Shown: piece by piece, positions 33,504-42,112 of the stretch
Position numbering within the stretch: the first letter of the stretch is position 1
How the letters are laid out: every line of letters starts with the position of its first letter
Source: 66-474 sp040255405
GTDB lineage: Bacteria; Pseudomonadota; Gammaproteobacteria; Xanthomonadales; Rhodanobacteraceae
Assembly (NCBI GenBank): GCA_040255405.1
Contig: JBDZUX010000009.1
Span: forward strand, 13,001-77,000
Direction of reading: 5' to 3'
DNA length: 64,000 nucleotides
Position numbers and translations under genes: made by a program
Notes under the pieces: model-generated
What the model was told of the DNA's origin: nothing
Database searches by the model: none
Seen by the model: the letters and a program-made list of their open reading frames with translations, nothing else

Positions 33504-36015
33504 ATGTACCGCTCGCGGCAACCATGGCATCGCCGGGTAGCAGGGTGGCTGCCTGCAAGGTACCGGCGTTTACGGTCGTAAGCCCCTCATAGGTAAGGCT
33601 TCCCAACAGTGTCAGCGTCCCCGCACCCTCTTTGATAAGCGCGCTGGATCCAGAGCCATCGCCGAAGATATCACCGGTCACCGCAAGTGCGTAGCCGTTG
33701 GTATCGATACTTGCATTGCCTTGAGTCTCGATTCTATGCGACAACGTAAACGAGCCCCCGGCGCGCAGCGTGCCGTTTTCGACGAGGTCGATGAATGATG
33801 TTGCCCCCAGATTGGCATCGCTGGAAACCTGCAGCGCTCCGGAATTCATAACCGTGGTGTCGCCACTGTAGGTATTCGTACCCGTCAGTGTCAGCGTGCC
33901 CTCGCCCTCCTGAACCACGAACCCGGTGCCGCTGATAACGCCATTGAACGTGATGTCGTCGCTGCGGAAAAATGCCAAGGTGCCGTAGCCGATCGTGTTG
34001 ACATTCCCTGTAATGGAACCCGTGGTACCGCCGTTGCCTATTTGCAGAATGCCCGAACTGATCGTGGTACCGCCGGTGTATGTGCTGTCTCCGGCAAGTA
34101 TCAGCACGCCAGTACCGGCCTGCGTCAGTGATCCGGTTCCGGAAACATAGCCGTCGTAAGTGAAAAAGTCGCTGCGATTGAACACCAGTGAACCATTGTC
34201 TACCACACCTCTTGGAATCGACCCGGCAGTTCCCCCATCGCCCACCTGCAAGGTACCAGCCGCGATCGTGGTAGCGGGCTCAGTCCCGTAGGCATAGGTG
34301 TTATCCGCCGCGAGCACAAGCGTTCCGGCGCCGGTCTTGATCAATCTCCCAAAGCCACTGATCGGAGCAGCAGCAGTCAGACTTGTCCCCGCGTCCGTCT
34401 GAATCCAGCCGTTTACCTCGAGTGCGCCGAGACCATTTATGACGACGGGATGCGTGAGGGTGAACGATGCGGTAGTTTCCAGAGTACTGTCGGCGAGATT
34501 AACGGCGCCCGTGCTTGCGCCCAGATTGACGTCACTCGAAATGGCCAATGTGCTTTGAATGACGTCTCCTGTAGTGGCGTCCGTCGCCCCCGATATCCAG
34601 ACCCCTCCGCTGAAGGTATTGGCACCCGCCAACGTCAGTTTACCCGTTCCCTCTTGGGTTAACGTGCCGGTACCGGAGATAACGCCACCGTAGGTCACAT
34701 CATCATTGTGGAAAAATTCCAGCGAACCGTTGTCGACGACGTCACCCGCAATAGACGCCCCGCTCCCGGAGAAACCCACCTGTAACCCAGCGCCAGCGTT
34801 GATTGTCGTCAGACCCGTGTACGCGGCACGCCATAGAGTGAACCAACCATTTGAAATCGTGAGTCCACCGGTACCGCTGATGGCACCAGAGAAGCCGTCT
34901 CCGAATGCGTTGCTGATCGTAAGCGTCTTTCCACCGAGTACTACCGAACTATTGGTGGATCCGTCATTTTCCAAGTTCCTGATGGTCGCTCCCCCGCTCG
35001 TGCCGGAAATGTCCAAGACGCCGCGACCGTAGATCACGACATTGTTGGAATCGGCGATGCTCCCGTTACCACCGAGCGCCAACGTACCCTCGTTGATATC
35101 TGTTTCACCTGTATAGGCACTCGAACCCGTCAGAATCAGCGTACCGAAATCGTTTTTGGTGAGGCCGGTGTTGCCGGTCAGCAAGTTGTTGATGGTGGCC
35201 TTATAGCCTGCACTGGCGGACGTGCCGTCGCCCACGTCGATACTCACTTGATCACCAGCGTGTCCTGCCAGCTGCAGCGCGTCGCCCGTCAACGTGTAAC
35301 CGTCGACCGCGAAATGCATGCCGGTGATGCTGATCGCGCCGGCGCTGTCGTCCACGGTCACGGTGCCGGGCGCGCCCTGAAAAATGGCGAAGCCCGGTTG
35401 CGGCGACATCGCTGCGCGAGCGTCGCCGTTGGCATCGGTCCAGGTGGCCGACATGTGCGTCCAGGTACCGCTGCCGCCGGGTGCGCTGGCCGAAACCGGT
35501 GCCCAGATATTCGTTGGAACGGAGGGCGGAATCGGCGGATTGTCGGGGCGCAGATCGGGCTGGGCTGGCGACGACGCTGCAGCGGAAGCCGCGGGAGCGA
35601 ACGATGCGACTACGCCGTTGGGGATGGGTGAAATGAAAGATCGCCTACTATCCAGTACCGGAAGGCCAACCGAAATCAGCGGTGAAGCACGCGACAGGTC
35701 ACGCGGCGGCGCCGACTCACTGCCGAGACACAATTCAGTATCCGTGGATGTCGGTGTTACGACGGATGATGCACGAGTGCACGACGTGACGACGTCAGCC
35801 CAACCCGGAGAGATGGCGAGCCCCGCATAGTCTTCAAGGCCGGTGATCGCAATCGGCACCCGAAAATCCATTTGGCCAAGCGGCGGCACGGGTAGGTTGC
35901 CGAGATGCGAGTGAGGTTCGGCCTGCGGCGGTGCAGCGGCCAAAGCCTGAGGCGCGCACGACGCGAGGGCGACAGCAACGGCCAATGCAAGCGAGCGTTC
36001 GCGACTTTGATGCAT
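32020..36015 (-). CDS. Large autotransporter with strand-repeat passenger
   Basis: This 1331-residue type V secreted protein begins MHQSRERSLALAVAVALASC, with AGGGG seven bases before the ATG. The signal peptide probably ends near ALA|AAP, though LASC could also serve as a lipobox. A Pro/Ser-rich region (about 30-190) leads into a beta-helical passenger with about seven autotransporter-associated repeats such as LTGTNTYSGDTTV and LAGDSTYTGGTTI. The C-terminal barrel ends in QGTVRF. The last 494 residues match the neighbouring protease. By eye the passenger DNA between 33504 and 35700 is less G+C-rich than its surroundings. No catalytic motif was seen, so an adhesin-like or structural role is inferred. 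Confidence 0.9.
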   Translation of the reverse strand: MHQSRERSLALAVAVALASCAPQALAAAPPQAEPHSHLGNLPVPPLGQMDFRVPIAITGLEDYAGLAISPGWADVVTSCTRASSVVTPTSTDTELCLGSESAPPRDLSRASPLISVGLPVLDSRRSFISPIPNGVVASFAPAASAAASSPAQPDLRPDNPPIPPSVPTNIWAPVSASAPGGSGTWTHMSATWTDANGDARAAMSPQPGFAIFQGAPGTVTVDDSAGAISITGMHFAVDGYTLTGDALQLAGHAGDQVSIDVGDGTSASAGYKATINNLLTGNTGLTKNDFGTLILTGSSAYTGETDINEGTLALGGNGSIADSNNVVIYGRGVLDISGTSGGATIRNLENDGSTNSSVVLGGKTLTISNAFGDGFSGAISGTGGLTISNGWFTLWRAAYTGLTTINAGAGLQVGFSGSGASIAGDVVDNGSLEFFHNDDVTYGGVISGTGTLTQEGTGKLTLAGANTFSGGVWISGATDATTGDVIQSTLAISSDVNLGASTGAVNLADSTLETTASFTLTHPVVINGLGALEVNGWIQTDAGTSLTAAAPISGFGRLIKTGAGTLVLAADNTYAYGTEPATTIAAGTLQVGDGGTAGSIPRGVVDNGSLVFNRSDFFTYDGYVSGTGSLTQAGTGVLILAGDSTYTGGTTISSGILQIGNGGTTGSITGNVNTIGYGTLAFFRSDDITFNGVISGTGFVVQEGEGTLTLTGTNTYSGDTTVMNSGALQVSSDANLGATSFIDLVENGTLRAGGSFTLSHRIETQGNASIDTNGYALAVTGDIFGDGSGSSALIKEGAGTLTLLGSLTYEGLTTVNAGTLQAATLLPGDAMVAASGTLDAVAGVVGDLSSSGKVAVHGGDTAVGGNYTQASTGTLAVSLGSKLAVTGTATLSGGTLEVTGADSGYAANTHTQVLTAGGGVTGTFANLVKDTGVVFTSTTIGYGANDVYLDTTGLNITVAAAEMGFVDPASASAAQRVQTGFEAIDATMAAGGTPSSNVMQGAGAIQHSATPAAAQATLQSLSGQLHAASAAMLFSGIDAGNHALAEHFDDLASGRAKSGIWYSNLGREGSLQRSGYAGASFRSGGGVAGADMRIGAHGLLGVAAGQSSGYGQLDAAWDHDRTWMNTIALYGGVVNGPWYASAQVASGWYREDMQRLLQLGALMAPVGNASTGRYMAGALEGGRMFQMGGTRIVPFADVRYQSLALGGFAEQGGLGYGLKAGAHTVGRLQTGMGLRAERGWRLANGMQVAFDGSAGWQHTLHQYGDVFNASFTGFNDWLPVAGIGLSRNTTIWRAGVSLWPKSNFGLRLGYMREQDQRQRAGSAMLQGTVRF

Positions 36016-36427
36016 TTGACACCCCTGGTCTTCTTTTTCGTCCTTGCGATTTGGCCCTCCGGCGCAGACAAACCGCAATCGTCAACCGGCTTTCAAAAGT
36101 CACTCACCCTTGGATCAAGGCGCACAAAAAAGGAGTCCAGGACAGACGGCCCTCGAGCAGCCTGCCTGCACCGTCGAGGCCACGACGGCGGTCTTTCGGA
36201 TAAACCTCGCGACGCAACCCTCACCGCCTTTTCGGCCCCCACACCGGGCGCAACGGCTACCAGTTCTGCGCTTGGGAGGTGCCCCGCCCATTCGGTCGAG
36301 GCATCATGCGTGCCCGATCATATGCCCGGAAACCGGCCGTTTCAATGAACTTCGAGGTCACCGGGCCGGCCTGTCCAAGCACATCCGCTCTTGCGGGGCC
36401 CCGAATGGCGACAAGCGACATCGTCGC
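36016..36427. other. Non-coding region between autotransporter and ppsR
   Basis: About 410 bp upstream of the autotransporter start and downstream of ppsR. It should hold the autotransporter promoter. I found no convincing -35/-10 pair, terminator or small gene; the plus-strand frames overlap ppsR in antisense and look spurious. Confidence 0.5.
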
Positions 36428-37261
36428 TCAGAACATGTGCCTTTCGATGCCAAGGTGCGCCATGATCTTGCTGCCGATTTCCTCGATGGACGTGTGGGTG
36501 GTGTTGAGCGAAGGAATGTTCTCGCGGCGGAAGATGCGGTCGGCCACCGCAAGCTCGTGGGCGCAGCGGTCGAGCTTTGCGTAGGAGCTGCCGGGGCGCC
36601 GCGCCTCGCGCACCTGTGCGAGCCGGATCGGATCGATGGTAAGTCCGTACAGGCGGTTGCGGCAGCCTTCCAGGCGCCGCGGCAGGTAGCCACGCGCCAG
36701 ATCCTCGTCCGTCAGCGGGTAATTGGCGGCCCTCACGCCGTAGTGCAATGCCATGTACAGGCAGGTCGGGGTCTTGCCGACCCGTGAAACGCCCACCAGC
36801 ACGACGTCGGCTTGGCTGTAATCAACGTCGATGCCGTCGTCGTGGGCCAGCGCATAGTTGGTGGCGTTGATGCGCGCCTCGTACTGGTTGAAGTCGACCA
36901 GGCCGTGCGCGCGGTTGACGGCACCGGAACGCCGCGCGCCGAGCTCCAGCTCCAGCGTTCCGATGAACGGAGCCAGGACGTCGATCATCAGCGCACCGGA
37001 CTCGGCGATGATCTCGCACAACTGCGGGTCGACCACGGTATTCACCACGATCGGCCGCTCATCGTGTTGCGCGTACACGGTCTTGATGCGCAGCGCCGCG
37101 GCCCGCGCCTTGTCGGGGTTGTCCACGAACGCGATGCGATGGCCGTCGAACTGCACGCCTTCGAACTGCGCAAGGATGGAATTGCCGATGGTTTCGGCGG
37201 TAATACCAGTGGAATCGGAAACGAAAAAAACCGTCCTGCGGCCGTTGCCGTTCAAAGCCAT
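36428..37261 (-). CDS. ppsR: PEP synthase regulatory protein (bifunctional kinase/pyrophosphorylase)
   Basis: PpsR inactivates PpsA by ADP-dependent phosphorylation of a threonine and reactivates it by phosphate-dependent removal. The 277-residue protein begins MALNGNGRRTVFFVSDSTG, the DUF299 signature opening, and has the P-loop GVSRVGKTPTCLYMA around residue 155. The start at 37261 was chosen at this opening, because the upstream frame to 37669 is antisense to ppsA. It is divergent from ppsA across 127 bp, the normal pairing in gammaproteobacteria. Confidence 0.95.
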   Translation of the reverse strand: MALNGNGRRTVFFVSDSTGITAETIGNSILAQFEGVQFDGHRIAFVDNPDKARAAALRIKTVYAQHDERPIVVNTVVDPQLCEIIAESGALMIDVLAPFIGTLELELGARRSGAVNRAHGLVDFNQYEARINATNYALAHDDGIDVDYSQADVVLVGVSRVGKTPTCLYMALHYGVRAANYPLTDEDLARGYLPRRLEGCRNRLYGLTIDPIRLAQVREARRPGSSYAKLDRCAHELAVADRIFRRENIPSLNTTHTSIEEIGSKIMAHLGIERHMF

Positions 37262-37388
37262 CTCCGGATGCCAAACACCGGCCGAGTGTATCCGCGCCGA
37301 ACGCGTGGCGTGGCGCGGCTTGTGTCCAGTCAGGATGCCCGCGAAAATAGCCGGTTTACGGGCCCTCCGCCCGCTCATGGAGATCGTC

Positions 37389-39773
37389 GTGACCGAACTT
37401 GTCCTGTGGCTGGACCAATTGCGCATGACCGACCTTGGCAAGGTCGGCGGCAAGAACGCTTCACTGGGCGAAATGATCGGCAACCTTGCCAAGCTGGGCG
37501 TGTCGGTTCCGGGCGGGTTCGCCACCACCGCGGAAGCGTTTCGCGCGTACCTGGGAAAGAGCGGCCTCGCCGGCCGGATCCAGAAGCAGCTCGCGACGTT
37601 GAACGTCGAAGATGTCACCGCGTTGGCCGCGGCCGGCAAGGAAATCCGCGGCTGGATCGTCGATACCAAATTGCCGGATGAACTCGAACAGGCAATCCGC
37701 GATGCCTACGCGAAACTCTGCAAGGACGCTGGCGGCGAAAACGTCCCGGTGGCAGTGCGCTCGTCCGCCACGGCCGAAGACCTGCCCGACGCGTCATTCG
37801 CCGGCCAGCAGGAAACGTTCCTCAACGTCACCGGCATCGAGGACGTGTTGCACAAGGTGAAGGAAGTCTTCGCTTCGCTCTACAACGACCGTGCGATCGC
37901 CTATCGTGTGCATCAGGGCTTCAGCCACGAGGAAGTCGCGCTCTCGGCCGGCGTGCAATTGATGGTGCGCTCCGACATCGGCGCGTCGGGCGTGCTGTTC
38001 ACGCTCGACACCGAATCCGGTTTCCGGGACGTGGTGTTTGTCACCGCGAGCTACGGCCTGGGCGAAATGGTGGTGCAGGGCGCGGTGAACCCCGACGAGT
38101 TCTACGTGTTCAAGCCGACACTCAAAGCGGGCAAGCAGGCGGTGCTGCGCCGCAACCTCGGCGCCAAGCAGCAGCGCATGGTGTATTCCGACCAACCCGG
38201 CGAACGCGTGAAGATCGAAGCGACACCGGACGCACTGCGTCGCAAGTTCTGCATCTCGGACGCCGATGTCGAATCGCTGGCAAAGCAGGCTCTGACCATC
38301 GAGGAACACTACCAGCGTCCGATGGACATCGAGTGGGCCAAGGACGGTGCCACCGGCAAACTCTACATCGTGCAGGCGCGCCCGGAAACGGTGAAGTCGC
38401 GCGCACATGCGACCCAACTCGAGCGCTTCCAGTTGAACGAGAAAGGCAAGGAGCTGGCCGAAGGCCGTTCGATCGGCCAGAAGATCGGCGCCGGCACTGC
38501 GCGCGTGATCAAATCGCTGGACAAGATGCATCAGTTCAAGGAAGGCGACGTGCTGGTCGCCGACATGACCGACCCGGACTGGGAACCGATCATGAAAAAG
38601 GCCGCGGCCATCGTCACCAATCGTGGCGGACGCACCTGCCACGCCGCGATCATCGCGCGCGAACTGGGCGTGCCGGCGGTCGTCGGCACCGGCAACGCGC
38701 TCGAGAAGGTCCCGGACGGACGCGAAGTCACCGTGTCGTGCGCCGAGGGCGACACCGGTTTCATCTACGACGGCAAGCTGAAATTCGAGCGCATCACCGC
38801 GGACCTCGGCGACATGCCGCCCGCACCGCTCAAGATCATGATGAACGTCGCCAATCCCGAGCGCGCGTTTGACTTCGGGATGCTGCCGAACCAGGGCATC
38901 GGCCTGGCACGCCTCGAAATGATCATCGCCAGCCACATCGGCGTGCATCCGAAGGCGTTGCTGCAATACGACGAGCAGGATGCTGACACCAAGGCGAAGA
39001 TCGACGAGCGCATCGCGGGTTATGCAGGCCCGGTCGATTTCTACATCGACCGCCTCGCCGAAGGCATCGCCACGATCGCGGCCTCGGTGTACCCGAAGAC
39101 CGTGATCGTGCGCATGTCGGACTTCAAGTCCAACGAGTACGCCAACCTGCTCGGCGGCGGCAGGTACGAACCGCACGAGGAAAACCCGATGATCGGGTTC
39201 CGCGGCGCCTCGCGCTACGTGGACGATTCCTTCGCCGAGGCGTTCGGGCTCGAATGCAAGGCGGTCAAGAAAGTGCGCGAGGCGATGGGCCTCGACAACG
39301 TGTGGGTGATGATCCCGTTCATCCGCACGCTGGATGAGGGCCGCAAGGTCATCGATGTGCTGAAGTCGAACGGCCTGAAACAGGGTGAAAGCATCGACGG
39401 CAACGAAGCGTTGAAGGTCATCATGATGTGCGAAGTGCCGTCCAACGCGCTGCTTGCGGAGGAATTCCTCGATATCTTCGATGGCTTCTCCATCGGCTCG
39501 AACGATTTGACGCAGTTGACGCTCGGCCTGGATCGCGATTCCTCGATCGTGGCGGGCCTGTTCGACGAGCGGAATCCGGCGGTGAAGAAACTCCTCGCGA
39601 TGGCGATCCAGACCGCGCGTGCCAAGGGCAAGTACGTCGGCATCTGCGGGCAGGGTCCGTCCGACCATGCCGATCTCGCCGAATGGCTGATGGACCAGGG
39701 CATCGAATCGGTGTCGCTGAATCCCGACACCGTGGTCGACACCTGGCTGCGGCTCGCCAAGCACAAGGGCTGA
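37389..39773 (+). CDS. ppsA: Phosphoenolpyruvate synthase (pyruvate, water dikinase)
   Basis: PpsA makes phosphoenolpyruvate from pyruvate and ATP for gluconeogenesis. The GTG at 37389 has GGAG six bases upstream and gives 794 residues starting (M)TELVLWLDQLRMTDLGKVGG; an ATG four codons earlier is possible. The order is an N-terminal ATP-binding domain (VRSSATAEDLPDASFAGQQ), the swivelling phosphohistidine domain with the catalytic His in RGGRTCHAAIIARELG, and the C-terminal PEP/pyruvate barrel (IGSNDLTQLTLGLDRDS). The regulatory threonine target of PpsR is the Thr next to the catalytic His. It is divergent from ppsR and followed by a two-hairpin repeat. Confidence 0.97.
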   Translation: MTELVLWLDQLRMTDLGKVGGKNASLGEMIGNLAKLGVSVPGGFATTAEAFRAYLGKSGLAGRIQKQLATLNVEDVTALAAAGKEIRGWIVDTKLPDELEQAIRDAYAKLCKDAGGENVPVAVRSSATAEDLPDASFAGQQETFLNVTGIEDVLHKVKEVFASLYNDRAIAYRVHQGFSHEEVALSAGVQLMVRSDIGASGVLFTLDTESGFRDVVFVTASYGLGEMVVQGAVNPDEFYVFKPTLKAGKQAVLRRNLGAKQQRMVYSDQPGERVKIEATPDALRRKFCISDADVESLAKQALTIEEHYQRPMDIEWAKDGATGKLYIVQARPETVKSRAHATQLERFQLNEKGKELAEGRSIGQKIGAGTARVIKSLDKMHQFKEGDVLVADMTDPDWEPIMKKAAAIVTNRGGRTCHAAIIARELGVPAVVGTGNALEKVPDGREVTVSCAEGDTGFIYDGKLKFERITADLGDMPPAPLKIMMNVANPERAFDFGMLPNQGIGLARLEMIIASHIGVHPKALLQYDEQDADTKAKIDERIAGYAGPVDFYIDRLAEGIATIAASVYPKTVIVRMSDFKSNEYANLLGGGRYEPHEENPMIGFRGASRYVDDSFAEAFGLECKAVKKVREAMGLDNVWVMIPFIRTLDEGRKVIDVLKSNGLKQGESIDGNEALKVIMMCEVPSNALLAEEFLDIFDGFSIGSNDLTQLTLGLDRDSSIVAGLFDERNPAVKKLLAMAIQTARAKGKYVGICGQGPSDHADLAEWLMDQGIESVSLNPDTVVDTWLRLAKHKG

Positions 39774-39814
39774 CCGAAACCGTCGAACGATGAATCCCGA
39801 TCGGAGTAGCTGTG

Positions 39815-39921
39815 GTGAAAAGTCAGACCATGGATGGTCGTTCCGATGTCGCGTGGCGCTGCAGGTTGTCAGGTCCACGGCCTGCATGTGGTGCAGCGAT
39901 CAAGGACGATCGCACGCATAG
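39815..39921 (+). repeat. Two-hairpin 107-bp repeat, unit 1
   Basis: The unit opens GTGAAAAGTCAG, then hairpin 1 GACCA-TGGA-TGGTC and CGTTC. Hairpin 2, GCGATCAAGGACGATCGC, is at 39896-39913, exactly 81 bases from the unit start. The same 81-base offset occurs in the two units at 59125 and 59232, and an 82-base offset in the inverted unit at 58397-58503. It is in the gap between ppsA and the peptidase gene. Confidence 0.8.
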
Positions 39922-40025
39922 GCCATTGGTCATCGTGACCCTGCGGCATCCGCATGGCATCCTTGGGCGTTCAACGCGCGGCGCCCGGGTCCGGGACGCG
40001 CTCGCCCCCCGCCGACGGAAAATCC

Positions 40026-42044
40026 ATGAAGACTGCCTGGTTGTGCGCGCTCGCGCTGTGCTGGTTTGTCCCCTTCGCATTGCCCGCGGCGACGCCCGCC
40101 GCGGGCAAGCCGGTCGCGTCCAAATACGATCCGCAGGCGTTGTTCGCGCCCTTCCATCACCAGAACCCGGTCAATCGCTATCGCAGCGCCGACGGGCGGC
40201 CCGGCCCGGACTACTGGCAGAACCGCGCGGACTACGAAATCCACGCGACGCTCGATCCGCAGGGCAAGACCCTCACCGGCACCGAGACGATCACCTACAC
40301 CAACAATAGCCCCCAGCCGCTCGACTACCTGTGGCTGCAGCTCGACCAGAACCAGTATCGCACCGACGCGCGCGGCAACTTCTCCGGTGACAGCGCGCCG
40401 AAGTTCGAGGAGCACACCGACGGCGACGTGATCACGTCGGTCGAAGTGATCGGTGACCACGGCACGGTGAGCGCCGCGCACCTCGTCAGCGACACCCGCA
40501 TGCGTGTGGATTTGCCGCAGCCGGTCGCGGCGAACGGCGGCAAGGTGCGGGTAAGGATCGCCTGGCATTACACGATTCCGGGTGCGTTTGGCGGCCGCAC
40601 CGACTGGTTTCGTACCAGGAACGGCGACATCTTCGAAATCGCCCAGTGGTATCCACGCATGTGCGTGTACGACGACTTGCGCGGCTGGGACACCGCGCCG
40701 TATCTCAACAGCGAGTTCTATCTCGAATACGGCGATTTCGACTACTCGATCACCGCGCCGTCGAACATGCTCATTGTCGGTTCCGGCGAACTGGTGAACC
40801 CCGAAAACGTTCTCACGAAGACCGAATTGCAGCGATACGAACAAGCTCGCAACTCGGACAAGACGGTCGTGATCCGCTCGGCCGCCGAGGTCACCGATCC
40901 CGCCAGCCGTCCGAAACAAGGCGGCACCCTGACGTGGCGCTTCAGGATGCAGAATACCCGCGACGTCGCGTTCGGTGCGTCGGCCGCCTACGTGTGGGAT
41001 GCGGCACGTATCGACCTGCCCGGTGGCAAGCATGCGATGGCGCAATCGGCCTACCCCGTCGAAAGCATCGGCAAGGACGGCTGGCAGAACTCCACGCAGC
41101 ACGTGAAGTACACCGTGGAGTATTTCTCGAAGTACACCGGTTTCGACTACCCGTGGCCGAATGCGATCGCGGAAGCCGGCATCGCCGGCGGCATGGAATA
41201 TCCCGGCATCGTGTTCGACTGGTGGAAGGCGAACGGCTACAGCCTGTTCCTGTTGGCGGTACACGAAGTCGGGCATTCGTGGTTCCCGATGATCGTCGGC
41301 AGCGACGAACGCCGCCACGCCTGGATGGACGAGGGCATGAACACCTTCGTCGACGTGATCGCCCATGCGGCCTGGGGCAAGGTGCACGATGGCGAGTTCG
41401 CGCCGAAGAAGGACAGCGAATACGCATCGCAAACCGGTGATCCCGCCAAGGACATCATCAAGCAGGTGTTCGACGATCCCGAAGCACCGCCGATCCTGAT
41501 GCGCGCCGACGCCATCCGCGAGAAGTACCGCCACCCGATCACGTATTTCAAGGCCGCCTACGGGCTCACGTTGCTGCGCGAGCAGATCCTCGGTCCCGAT
41601 CGATTCGATGCCGCGTTCAAGCAATACGTGCGCGACTGGGCATTCAAGCACCCCTCGCCTTCCGATTTCTTCCGCACCATGGACAGCGCCGCCGGCGAAG
41701 ACCTGTCGTGGTTCTGGCGAGGCTGGTTCCAGCACAACTGGAAGCTCGACCTTGCGGTGGTCGGCGTGAAGTACGTCGACAACGACCCAGCCAGGGGCGC
41801 GCTGGTCACGGTGGCGAATCTCGACAAGTTCGCGATGCCGGCGACGCTGCGGGTGACGTTCGACGACGGCAGCACGAGCGACGTGCACGTACCGGTCGCG
41901 ACCTGGATGCAGCACACGCAATTCGACGTAGCGATCGCCGGGGCCAGGCGCATCAAGCGCGCGACCATCGATCCCGATGCCGTGCTGCCGGACGTCGATC
42001 GCACCAACGACACGTTCGCTGCCGGCCCTGCGCGCGTGCGGTGA
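40026..42044 (+). CDS. Exported M1-family zinc metallopeptidase
   Basis: M1 enzymes are zinc aminopeptidases. This 672-residue protein has a signal peptide (MKTAWLCALALCWFVPFALP) and so probably acts in the periplasm or outside. The zinc site is HEVGH with the third ligand Glu 18 residues on, in HAWMDEGMNTFVD. The exopeptidase motif is changed: AGGMEYPG replaces the usual GAMEN. The protein lacks the long C-terminal helical ARM domain of PepN. The start at 40026 is chosen for the signal peptide. It is followed 68 bp later by a serine hydrolase gene; both are exported and may act on peptides together, which is inference. Confidence 0.88.
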   Translation: MKTAWLCALALCWFVPFALPAATPAAGKPVASKYDPQALFAPFHHQNPVNRYRSADGRPGPDYWQNRADYEIHATLDPQGKTLTGTETITYTNNSPQPLDYLWLQLDQNQYRTDARGNFSGDSAPKFEEHTDGDVITSVEVIGDHGTVSAAHLVSDTRMRVDLPQPVAANGGKVRVRIAWHYTIPGAFGGRTDWFRTRNGDIFEIAQWYPRMCVYDDLRGWDTAPYLNSEFYLEYGDFDYSITAPSNMLIVGSGELVNPENVLTKTELQRYEQARNSDKTVVIRSAAEVTDPASRPKQGGTLTWRFRMQNTRDVAFGASAAYVWDAARIDLPGGKHAMAQSAYPVESIGKDGWQNSTQHVKYTVEYFSKYTGFDYPWPNAIAEAGIAGGMEYPGIVFDWWKANGYSLFLLAVHEVGHSWFPMIVGSDERRHAWMDEGMNTFVDVIAHAAWGKVHDGEFAPKKDSEYASQTGDPAKDIIKQVFDDPEAPPILMRADAIREKYRHPITYFKAAYGLTLLREQILGPDRFDAAFKQYVRDWAFKHPSPSDFFRTMDSAAGEDLSWFWRGWFQHNWKLDLAVVGVKYVDNDPARGALVTVANLDKFAMPATLRVTFDDGSTSDVHVPVATWMQHTQFDVAIAGARRIKRATIDPDAVLPDVDRTNDTFAAGPARVR

Positions 42045-42112
42045 CCTGACACGGCCGACGTGGTCGCCGGCCGTGCAACAATGCGGCCTCGTCTAGCTTC
42101 GGGGGAACGGTG

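Noticed and set aside
28933..36015. Collapsed or duplicated assembly artefact as the sole explanation for the shared barrel
   Set aside because: The flanks differ, the two copies have a short difference at the stop codons, and each joins a coherent passenger in frame. It remains to be confirmed with long reads because the scaffold is a draft.
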